5,778 nt of DNA, taken from NCBI GenBank assembly GCA_016282555.1, contig JAEEKU010000161.1:1-5778 (forward strand), written 5' to 3'. Each line of letters begins with the position of its first letter. The first letter of the stretch is position 1. Origin of the DNA: Methanomassiliicoccaceae archaeon. Lineage in GTDB: Archaea; Thermoplasmatota; Thermoplasmata; Methanomassiliicoccales; Methanomethylophilaceae. Positions 1 to 4,999 of this stretch are shown piece after piece. A program made the position numbers and the translations under genes. The notes below the pieces were generated by a model that saw only the letters and a program-made list of their open reading frames with translations, was not told the DNA's origin and did no database searches.

Positions 1-1
1 C

Positions 2-601
2 GCTTTCAAGGCCTTTGACGAGATCATCGAGCCGGACGTTCCGCGCATAATGCTCATCGATACGTTCTCGGACGAGAGAACCGCCGCCCTGGACGCGTGC
101 AGGTCGGTCAAGAATCTCAAAGGCGTGAGACTGGACACTCCCGGTTCCAGAAGAGGGAACTTCAGGGAGCTGATCAACGAGGTGCGCTGGGAGCTGGATA
201 TGTACGGCTACAAGAACGTGGACATCATCGTCTCCGGCGGACTGAACGAGGAGAGCGTGGCAGGAATTGCGGATACGTGCGTCGCCGGGTTCGGAGTCGG
301 AACCTCGATAAGCAACGCCCCCACTCTGGACCTTTCCATGGATCTCGTCGAGAAGGACGGAAAACCTATCTCCAAGCGCGGAAAGTTCGGCGGAAGGAAG
401 TTCACCTACCGCTGCCCTCACTGCTTCTCTATGGGCGTCTCTCTGTCGCCGGACGACGATCTTCGCTGCTCGTGCGGAGAGCGGATGGAGATGCTCGAGA
501 GGAAAGTTCTTGATCACGGAAAGAAGTGCTGTCCGGATCGCAAGCCTTCGGAGATCAGAGACTACGTGTTATCTCAGGTAAAGCAGATCTCGGAATCGTG
601 A
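2..601 (+). CDS. pncB: Nicotinate phosphoribosyltransferase, C-terminal part (5' end outside window)
   Basis: This enzyme joins nicotinate to PRPP, giving nicotinate mononucleotide in the NAD salvage (Preiss-Handler) pathway in the cytoplasm. The reading frame is already open at the left edge, so only about the last 199 residues are present; the first internal ATG, at 50, is not the start. Visible family motifs are VRLDTPGSRRG at fragment residues 42-52, the phosphate-binding strand IIVSGGLNEES (75-85), and FGVGTSISNAP (97-107), the PRPP-site glycine loop. A C-terminal knuckle follows, with Cys138, Cys141 (CPHC), Cys156 and Cys158 (CSC), probably binding zinc. A four-cysteine knuckle of this kind is, as I recall, described for the Thermoplasma acidophilum enzyme. 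The stop is TGA at 599-601, followed at once by a terminator, so it ends its transcription unit. Family assignment is secure; the exact subfamily is inferred. Confidence 0.9.
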   Translation, partial: AFKAFDEIIEPDVPRIMLIDTFSDERTAALDACRSVKNLKGVRLDTPGSRRGNFRELINEVRWELDMYGYKNVDIIVSGGLNEESVAGIADTCVAGFGVGTSISNAPTLDLSMDLVEKDGKPISKRGKFGGRKFTYRCPHCFSMGVSLSPDDDLRCSCGERMEMLERKVLDHGKKCCPDRKPSEIRDYVLSQVKQISES

Positions 602-609
602 AACTTTTT

Positions 610-633
610 CCGCGGGAACTCCCCGCGGTTTTT
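610..633 (+). terminator. Hairpin plus T-tract terminator after pncB
   Basis: CCGCGGG (610-616) pairs with CCCGCGG (622-628) around a five-base loop, giving a perfect seven-base-pair GC stem. Five T residues (629-633) follow directly, and another run of five T lies just before the stem (605-609). It starts nine bases after the pncB stop. Archaeal termination depends mainly on the T-tract; the hairpin may act in termination or in protecting the 3' end. Confidence 0.7.
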
Positions 634-650
634 ATACCTCCGATCGTTTA

Positions 651-694
651 ATCAGAGACACTATCAGGGACACATCAGAGCGGTTTGCCCTGAT
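651..694. repeat. Cluster of ATCAGRG repeats upstream of a promoter
   Basis: ATCAGAGACA (651-660), ATCAGGGACA (663-672) and ATCAGAG (674-680) are direct repeats with a period of 12 and 11 bases, about one helical turn. An inverted copy, CCCTGAT (688-694), is the exact complement of ATCAGGG (663-669). The cluster ends about 12 bases before the TATA-like box at 707. It could be an operator, or part of a hairpin (arms 663-669 and 688-694). No known regulator is recognised. Confidence 0.4.
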
Positions 695-706
695 TTTGAA
701 CAATCC

Positions 707-740
707 TTATATTATGCTTTTGCATAGGGTTGCTTTGCGT
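707..740 (+). promoter_or_regulatory. Probable promoter of the cysteine-rich/PemK-like pair
   Basis: TTATATTA at 707-714 resembles an archaeal TATA box in an otherwise GC-rich region. Transcription would start roughly at 735-740, leaving a leader of about 80 bases before the ATG at 817. Two near-identical words, TGCTTTTGC (715-723) and TGCTTTGC (731-738), lie between the box and the predicted start and could be a further binding site. No typical BRE is obvious. Confidence 0.4.
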
Positions 741-816
741 TCAGATAAGTATCGCTTAGGCAGTATTACGCTGAATCCGCCCCTCGGTTACGTTCGGGAG
801 ACAAGAGAGGAATAAC

Positions 817-1134
817 ATGGAGATCCGGGATGCTGGAGACAATTGCAGTAATCAGAGCATTAACATGATTCGTAGATTCAGTACGGATTTCGTCTGCATG
901 AGCATATACTGCGCCTGCGGGCGCATCATGGACCTGGATCGCGGCGAGATGGAGCTGAAGCTGGGGCTCGGCAAGGATCTGGAATGCAGCTCCTGCCGCA
1001 ACGTCCGCATCGGCCGCGAAATCGATTATCTGAACAATCTCTACGCCGGGCTTATAAGCGAAGAGGACTCCTGCTTCAGCCGATCCTCATCCGGGAATTC
1101 CGGGCGTCTTGCGGGGTGCCGGCATGAATTTTAA
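817..1134 (+). CDS. Small cysteine-rich protein with zinc-ribbon-like motif, unknown function
   Basis: I do not recognise this 105-residue protein. Its core holds YCACG (Cys32, Cys34) and, 22 residues later, CSSC (Cys57, Cys60). This is a C-x-C ... C-x2-C arrangement that could bind zinc. A short amphipathic stretch with acidic and aromatic residues follows (about 67-84). Three other cysteines are at 27, 86 and 101. The start is supported by AGAGAGG (804-810), six bases before the ATG. The N-terminal coding stretch (about 835-890) is more AT-rich than the neighbouring genes, which may point to acquisition. The last 11 bases overlap the downstream PemK-like gene, so the two are probably translationally coupled. 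By position it could be an antitoxin, but no AbrB, RHH or HTH domain is visible. The last 20 residues, which run towards and into the overlap, look low in constraint. Confidence 0.6.
   Translation: MEIRDAGDNCSNQSINMIRRFSTDFVCMSIYCACGRIMDLDRGEMELKLGLGKDLECSSCRNVRIGREIDYLNNLYAGLISEEDSCFSRSSSGNSGRLAGCRHEF
1113..1118 (+). promoter_or_regulatory. Ribosome binding site that decides the PemK-like start
   Basis: GGGGTG lies five bases before the ATG at 1124. It favours that start over the in-frame TTG at 1109. The site lies inside the 3' end of the preceding gene, consistent with translational coupling. Confidence 0.5.
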
Positions 1135-1552
1135 ACAGAGCGGTTCCAAGGGGATTCCGAAGCCTTTCGAGGTGTGGAACGCGAGGCTTTATTTCGACGA
1201 TATGTCCGGCGCGAAGAACCGCCCGGTGATTGTTCTCGAGAAAAGAGACGATGAATTCACTGTTCTTATGGTCACGACGTCTACCCGCTCTCCCGGGAAC
1301 CTGGTGAAATTCAGGGATCCTTACGAAGTGATGCTGGATATGTCCTCTTCGATTCGCGCCGACAGGCTGTTCAGGATTCCCGCTGCGGAATTCAATTACC
1401 GTCTGGGGACGCTCTCCGATGAAGACGTCTCTCTGGTCAGCGGCATATTCGCCGGCCTGAGGGAGACGAAAGCGTACAAAAGAAAGGCGTACCGAGGAAA
1501 AGGAGGGCATTTCTGCCCTTGTTTCAGAAGTCCAGCCTCTGAAGCATCTTAA
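1124..1552 (+). CDS. PemK/MazF-like protein, possible mRNA-cleaving toxin
   Basis: The 142-residue product shows the order of elements of the PemK/MazF (CcdB-fold) family: an opening strand FEVWNARLYFD (15-25), a basic loop leading to the hallmark RPVIVLEK (33-40), the core strand VLMVTTSTR (47-55), a strand with SSSIRADRLFRI (74-85), and the closing RLGTLSDEDVSLV (93-105) before the last helix. Family members are usually sequence-specific endoribonucleases paired with an antitoxin, though some homologues are not toxins. The likely partner is the cysteine-rich gene it overlaps by 11 bases. The family core ends near residue 112. The remaining 30 residues are basic, contain CPC (131-133), cross a hairpin and overlap the convergent ribH by 29 bases. 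This tail may be a non-conserved extension or the result of a lost stop or frameshift. Family call is fairly sure; toxicity is inferred. Confidence 0.72.
   Translation: MNFKQSGSKGIPKPFEVWNARLYFDDMSGAKNRPVIVLEKRDDEFTVLMVTTSTRSPGNLVKFRDPYEVMLDMSSSIRADRLFRIPAAEFNYRLGTLSDEDVSLVSGIFAGLRETKAYKRKAYRGKGGHFCPCFRSPASEAS
1504..1523. terminator. Hairpin between convergent PemK-like gene and ribH
   Basis: AGGGCA (1504-1509) and TGCCCT (1514-1519) form a perfect six-base-pair stem with a TTTC loop. TGTTT follows on the + strand; on the - strand CCTTTTCC follows. It could end both convergent transcripts, although neither T-tract is long. It lies inside the last codons of the + strand gene and two bases past the end of the last ribH residues. 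Confidence 0.45.
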
Positions 1553-1937
1553 CGACCGTATCGACCGCGTCGCGTCCCTTTTCGATGCGATCCATCGCCT
1601 GCAGCTCGGTCATTCCGGGTCCGTTGATTCCGAAGCTGACCGGCTTGCCGTACTCCAGGCCGAGATCCATTATCTTCCTCGAAGCCTGCGCTATGACGAC
1701 CTCGTCGTGTTTCGTCTCTCCGGTTATCACGGCTCCCAGCGTGATGACTCCGTCGATATCGTCTCTCTCCAGCAGTTTCTTCACCGCCATAGGGACTTCG
1801 AAGACTCCCGGAACCTTCACGATTCTGGTTATTTTAACGCCGAGGAAATCGGCTTCCGCTTTCGCCCTTTCGAGCATAAGGGAAGTAACTTCGTAGTTGA
1901 ATTCAGCCACTGCGGCACCGATACTGTATTCTTTCAT
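1524..1937 (-). CDS. ribH: 6,7-dimethyl-8-ribityllumazine synthase
   Basis: RibH condenses 5-amino-6-ribitylamino-uracil with 3,4-dihydroxy-2-butanone 4-phosphate, the penultimate step of riboflavin synthesis, and normally assembles into pentamers or 60-subunit shells. The 137-residue length suits archaeal members (about 140). Visible motifs are AEFNYEVT (11-18), whose aromatic residue stacks on the pyrimidine; VPGVFEVPMAV (42-52); the phosphate-binding GAVITGET (68-75); catalytic His77 in KHDEV; and FGINGPGMT (102-110). Arg122 in GRDA near the C-terminus fits the conserved phosphate-contacting arginine region. It is the last gene of the rib operon, starting four bases after the ribC stop. 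The SD sequence GAGGTGA (1948-1942), which overlaps that stop, fixes the ATG at 1937. All key residues are present, so it should be active. Confidence 0.96.
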   Translation of the reverse strand: MKEYSIGAAVAEFNYEVTSLMLERAKAEADFLGVKITRIVKVPGVFEVPMAVKKLLERDDIDGVITLGAVITGETKHDEVVIAQASRKIMDLGLEYGKPVSFGINGPGMTELQAMDRIEKGRDAVDTVVKMLQRLDF

Positions 1938-1941
1938 TATT

Positions 1942-2412
1942 TCACCTCATTTTAACGGGTCCCGCATCGGCGAACCCCTGTCTCAGCCCCGTTCCCGCTC
2001 TCCTCGTGAGGCTTTCGGGGCGGAACAGAAGATCATAGACGTTAACCGCATGCTCCCTCGCCCTTTTGTCGGCGAGAAATGCGAGCTCCCGGTCGCTTCC
2101 GGCTTCGTCTTCGTGGACGAAAACCTCGATAATATGTTTGTTAGTCATAAGCTGGGCGCGGATCAGCCCGGTAGACGCCTCATGGGCGCACATTTTGTCC
2201 TTCTGCTGGGGGCCCGGCATTCCGAGGGCCATGACGATGTCGCAGTTCTGCTCCTCTATGAGCTTCTTGCTGGCTACCGGAAGGTCCTTGACCCCGGGTA
2301 CGGTGTACCTGACGATCCTGAAACCGGTTCCGGTGCGGTTCAGTTCGTCTATGGCGGAAGCGCCCATGTCGTATCTGGCGAAAGTCGTGTCCGCTATTCC
2401 GATAATTTTCAT
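1942..2412 (-). CDS. ribC: Riboflavin synthase, archaeal type
   Basis: This enzyme dismutates two molecules of 6,7-dimethyl-8-ribityllumazine to riboflavin plus the pyrimidine, which RibH then reuses. The archaeal form is unrelated to bacterial RibE and shares ancestry with lumazine synthase. At 156 residues it matches the Methanocaldococcus jannaschii protein in length and in nearly every motif I recall: GIADTTFARYDM (5-16), TVPGVKDLPVA (37-47), CDIVMALGMPG (57-67), DKMCAHEAS (72-80), MTNKHIIEVFVHEDE (89-103), a run ending YDLLFRPESLT (126-136), and GLRQGFADAGP (142-152). The ATG at 2412 overlaps the ribL stop by four bases (ATGA), a typical coupled junction; an upstream in-frame extension inside ribL is rejected. 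Together with RibL this is one of the strongest signs of an archaeal source. Confidence 0.97.
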   Translation of the reverse strand: MKIIGIADTTFARYDMGASAIDELNRTGTGFRIVRYTVPGVKDLPVASKKLIEEQNCDIVMALGMPGPQQKDKMCAHEASTGLIRAQLMTNKHIIEVFVHEDEAGSDRELAFLADKRAREHAVNVYDLLFRPESLTRRAGTGLRQGFADAGPVKMR

Positions 2413-2837
2413 TCCCGCACCCCCGTCCTGCGTATTTTCTCTATAATGCGGCGCGTGGCGTTCAGATCGTCGGCGCACTCCTTTGCCCTGACGACCCTGA
2501 TTCCGCCCATTCCGCGGCTCTCCAGTTCTTCCCGCAGCCGGTCCGGGTCGAAGGACTGATCGAATCCCAGAACGATGATGTCCGGTTTTATCTCGGCTAC
2601 CGTCTCCATCATATCCCCGGTTCCTCCGATGATCACCTTATCCACGGGCTTCAGCATGCCGACTATCTCCGCGCGCATTTTCTCCGGAGTCACCGGTTCG
2701 TGCTTTCTCGCCCTCACGGTGGAATCGCACGCAACCACCACCACGAGCTCGTCGCCCATGGATTTGGCTTGGGTGAGATAGGAGATATGACCCGTGTGGA
2801 TAATATCGAAAACACCGGAAGCCATCACGCGGACCAT
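2409..2837 (-). CDS. ribL: FAD synthetase (FMN adenylyltransferase), archaeal RibL type
   Basis: RibL transfers AMP from ATP to FMN, giving FAD, and belongs to the nucleotidyltransferase superfamily with the HxGH signature. The 142-residue protein opens with VRVMASGVFDIIHTGH (2-17), where H14-T-G-H17 is the catalytic motif. It continues with the family pattern GDELVVVVACD (28-38), a basic loop RARKHEPVTPEKMR (42-55), LKPVDKVIIG (62-71), IKPDIIVLGFDQ (83-94), and a final NATRRI (126-131) in place of the usual SST-type nucleotide-binding motif. Two starts are possible: ATG 2837, overlapping ribB by 13 bases, or ATG 2825 in a TGATG junction. I prefer 2837 because it keeps the first strand, and AAGGAG lies upstream. 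Cys121 is the only cysteine in the C-terminal part. A glycerol-3-phosphate cytidylyltransferase-like role is the alternative, but the rib operon argues for RibL. Confidence 0.93.
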   Translation of the reverse strand: MVRVMASGVFDIIHTGHISYLTQAKSMGDELVVVVACDSTVRARKHEPVTPEKMRAEIVGMLKPVDKVIIGGTGDMMETVAEIKPDIIVLGFDQSFDPDRLREELESRGMGGIRVVRAKECADDLNATRRIIEKIRRTGVRE

Positions 2838-3538
2838 CGGTTTTCCTGCTCCTTGAATTTTTTCCAGGCTTCCTGGATCTCGGTTCCGGTCACTACGACG
2901 ATCCCGTTCTTTTCCGCATAGGCCTCCACGTCTTTTCTGCACATGGATCCGCCGTCGTCCCCCATCATCTCGCAGATGGTCGCGGAAGGCTTCACTCCGG
3001 CCATGTACATGAGCGCGGTGCACAGCTCGGTGTGGCCGTGCCTGTTCACGAGAATGTTTTCCGAGGTGTTCAGGAGGTGAATGTGTCCCGGAGCCCGGAA
3101 GTTCTCCGCCAGATCCTTCCGGATCAGGGCGGCAGGTTTGTCCTGGAAAATAATGTCCGCGTAAGCCTTTACGGTCATGGCGCGGTCGTTGTCCGTAATG
3201 CCCGTGTACGTTTTGCGGTGGTTGATGGTGATTCCGAAGGAGGATTTGGTTCCGTCGTAGGGAATGTCCGTGGGGGCCATCATCGACAGCAGCGGATATT
3301 TCTCCCTGTCGTCCCAGAAGACGTCGCTCAGGAAAGGAAGCCCCAGTTCCTTAGCTTTCCCGTAGGGGGTGGTGGTGCATATGAGCCCGCCGGCTTCTTT
3401 TCTCATCTTTCTGATAATTTCGGAAGTGACGAATTCCGACGCGACAGTCATATCCGATTCTCTTTCCCTGTCATCGAAGTCGTAGACGAGGACTGGTTTT
3501 CCTCTGCGGACGTCTTCCAAAGTCTTTTCCAAACTCAT
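2825..3538 (-). CDS. ribB: 3,4-dihydroxy-2-butanone 4-phosphate synthase
   Basis: RibB converts ribulose 5-phosphate to formate and 3,4-dihydroxy-2-butanone 4-phosphate, the four-carbon precursor used by RibH; it needs Mg2+. From the ATG at 3538 the protein has 237 residues, close to single-domain archaeal enzymes (about 227), with no fused GTP cyclohydrolase II domain. The acidic metal/substrate loop is YDFDDRERESD (19-29), followed by AGGLICTT (49-56, Cys54), the archaeal signature SFGITINHRKTYTGITDNDR (100-119), FRAPGHIHLL (147-156), GHTE (168-171, metal-binding His169) and CEMMGDDGG (189-197). An open stretch of 40 codons upstream is rejected because it runs through the TATA box. No clear SD precedes 3538. 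First gene of the ribBLCH operon, with a leader of about 58 bases. Confidence 0.96.
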   Translation of the reverse strand: MSLEKTLEDVRRGKPVLVYDFDDRERESDMTVASEFVTSEIIRKMRKEAGGLICTTTPYGKAKELGLPFLSDVFWDDREKYPLLSMMAPTDIPYDGTKSSFGITINHRKTYTGITDNDRAMTVKAYADIIFQDKPAALIRKDLAENFRAPGHIHLLNTSENILVNRHGHTELCTALMYMAGVKPSATICEMMGDDGGSMCRKDVEAYAEKNGIVVVTGTEIQEAWKKFKEQENRWSA

Positions 3539-3550
3539 TGGCAACACGCT

Positions 3551-3573
3551 CTGACCGGTGATCAGCCGATCGG
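3551..3573 (-). other. Palindrome-rich ribB leader
   Basis: The predicted 5' leader of ribB contains packed short palindromes: CCGATCGG (3566-3573, perfect), TGATCA (3559-3564) and ACCGGT (3554-3559), within an imperfect inverted repeat of CTGA and TCAG (3551-3565). It might fold weakly or bind a protein. It does not resemble the bacterial FMN (RFN) riboswitch. Confidence 0.3.
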
Positions 3574-3586
3574 AATTAATAATCTT

Positions 3587-3626
3587 GTAGTTACGGAAAA
3601 GTGAGTATTTACCAAAAATATTTAAA
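3587..3626 (-). promoter_or_regulatory. ribB operon promoter with GTAANTAC direct repeat (candidate operator)
   Basis: Read on the - strand, TTTAAATA (3626-3619) is a good archaeal TATA box. The start of transcription is expected near 3595-3598. Two similar words follow it, GTAAATAC (3612-3605) and GTAACTAC (3594-3587), in direct orientation with a period of 18 bases. The first lies between the TATA box and the start, the second at or just after the start, where a bound repressor would block transcription. Archaea often control rib genes with RbkR, a fusion of a DNA-binding domain and riboflavin kinase; assigning this repeat to RbkR is inference. Confidence 0.5.
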
Positions 3627-3686
3627 CCAAACACGGGGGAGAGCGGTCCCCGGCGCAAGGATCCGGGCCGGCCGTACGGCGTAGTC

Positions 3687-3693
3687 TTATAAC
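3687..3693 (+). promoter_or_regulatory. glyA promoter TATA box, leaderless start
   Basis: TTATAAC begins 28 bases before the glyA ATG, so transcription should start at or within a few bases of the start codon. There is no SD before the ATG (CGCCAGC precedes it), which also fits a leaderless message. The box stands out in a GC-rich stretch and is divergent to the ribB promoter 60 bases away. Confidence 0.6.
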
Positions 3694-3714
3694 TGAATTA
3701 GAATATGCGCCAGC

Positions 3715-4998
3715 ATGGCTGTTGAAGATTCAACCTTCATTAGAGAAAAGGTAATGGCCCATAACAAGTGGTTCGAGGAGAGCATCCCGATGATCGCCTC
3801 CGAGAATCTTATGAGCCCTCTTGCCAAAGAGATGCTTATTTCGGATTTTGCCGACAGATACGCCGAGGGGCTCCCCGGCAAGAGGTACTATCAGGGAAAC
3901 ATTTATGTGGACGAGGTCGAACTTAAGACTATCGAGCTGGCTAAGAAAGTTTTCAAAGCGGATTTCGCCGATGTGAGGCCGATCTCCGGTACCGTCGCCA
4001 ACATGGCGGTTCTTTTCGCGTTCGCCCAGCCCGGAGACACCATAACGACCTGCGCTCTGGCTCAGGGAGCCCACATCTCCACCTGCGAGTTCGGCGCTTT
4101 CGGACAGAGGGCCGTCAACTCGGTTAACTATCCGTTCAGCGTCGAAAACATGAATCTCGACGTCGACGGCACGATAAAGCTTCTGAAAAAGGAGAAGCCC
4201 AAAATCGCCCAGTTCGGGCTGTCCGTCTTCCTGTTCCCTCCGCCTCTGAAAGAGCTTCAGGACACCTTCAACGAAGTCGGATGTCTGGTATGGGAGGACT
4301 GCGCCCACGTTCTCGGGCTCATCGCCGGCGGACAGTTCCACGATCCCCTCAGAGAGGGAGTCAACATCGTCTCGTCGTCTACCCATAAGACTTTCCCCGG
4401 ACCGAACCACGGAATGATCCTCGGCCAGAATCTCACCGACGAGCAGGAGAAGAAGATCCAGAAAGCGGTTTTCCCCGGAGTGACCTCCAGCCACCACCTG
4501 CATGCGATGGCGGCTCTCGGAATAACTCTCGCGGAGATGGACGTCTTCGGCAGGGAATACGCCGCCCAGGCGTGCAAAAACGCGCGCGCTCTGGGAGAAT
4601 CGCTTTACGAGCTCGGTGTCCCTGTCCTGTGCCCCGATCAGGGATTCACCAGATCCCATGCGATAGCCGTCGACGTTTCCGCTTTCGGCGGAGGAAAGGA
4701 CTGCGCCAAGCTGCTCGAGGACGCCAACATAATCTGCAACAAGAACATGCTTCCCCAGGACGTCAGCGCCGTGAAGCCCTCCGGTCTCAGGCTGGGCTCG
4801 CAGGAGATGACCCGCCTCGGAATGAAGGAGTCCGAAATGAAGGAAGTCGCCTCGTTCATCGCGAGAGTCGTGAAGAACAAAGAGGATCCCAGGAAGGTTA
4901 AGGAAGACGTCAGGGCATTCAAGAAGCAGTTCTCCACGATACAGTACTGCTTCAACGCCGGGGAGCCCGCCTACGGATACCACAAACTGGTGGATTGA
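3715..4998 (+). CDS. glyA: Serine hydroxymethyltransferase, archaeal type
   Basis: GlyA is a PLP enzyme that interconverts serine and glycine, passing the C3 unit to a pterin carrier. The 427 residues span the whole family. Visible landmarks are MIASEN (26-31, Glu30 catalytic), DRYAEGLPGKRYYQG (47-61), SGTVAN (91-96) for PLP phosphate, His120 above the PLP ring, WEDCAHVLGLIAGG (193-206) with Asp195 and His198, the Schiff-base Lys225 in STHKTFPGP, the archaeal loop AVFPGVTSSHHLH (251-263), and carboxylate-binding Arg359 in SGLRLG. After the lysine the loop reads GPNHG (229-233), where GPQGG or GPRGG is usual. Whether the carrier is tetrahydrofolate or tetrahydromethanopterin cannot be seen; Methanomassiliicoccales are known to lack the methyl branch that uses the latter. 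It is the first gene of a unit with the small gene one base downstream. Confidence 0.94.
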   Translation: MAVEDSTFIREKVMAHNKWFEESIPMIASENLMSPLAKEMLISDFADRYAEGLPGKRYYQGNIYVDEVELKTIELAKKVFKADFADVRPISGTVANMAVLFAFAQPGDTITTCALAQGAHISTCEFGAFGQRAVNSVNYPFSVENMNLDVDGTIKLLKKEKPKIAQFGLSVFLFPPPLKELQDTFNEVGCLVWEDCAHVLGLIAGGQFHDPLREGVNIVSSSTHKTFPGPNHGMILGQNLTDEQEKKIQKAVFPGVTSSHHLHAMAALGITLAEMDVFGREYAAQACKNARALGESLYELGVPVLCPDQGFTRSHAIAVDVSAFGGGKDCAKLLEDANIICNKNMLPQDVSAVKPSGLRLGSQEMTRLGMKESEMKEVASFIARVVKNKEDPRKVKEDVRAFKKQFSTIQYCFNAGEPAYGYHKLVD

Positions 4999-4999
4999 C

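Noticed and set aside
641..816. tRNA or C/D-box small RNA in the intergenic region
   Set aside because: No cloverleaf arms and no matched C box (RTGATGA) and D box (CTGA) pairs could be found; the region is better explained as promoter and leader.
1076..1510. Open frame of 144 codons on the - strand opposite the PemK-like gene
   Set aside because: Composition is arginine- and proline-rich without a motif, and the sense frame has clear PemK/MazF motifs and an SD sequence.
1897..2559. Open frame of 220 codons on the + strand across ribC and ribL
   Set aside because: It is antisense to two securely identified genes and shows no family signature.
3539..3630. FMN riboswitch upstream of ribB
   Set aside because: None of the conserved RFN-element stretches is visible, the predicted leader is too short (about 58 bases), and this riboswitch class is not expected in archaea.
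3539..3658. N-terminal extension of ribB by 40 residues
   Set aside because: The extension would be encoded across the TATA box and the predicted transcription start and has no counterpart in the RibB family.
4465..4503. Loss of the bacterial QGGP loop in GlyA as a sign of altered function
   Set aside because: The SSHHLH-type loop matches the pattern I recall for archaeal serine hydroxymethyltransferases, so it is the normal archaeal form.
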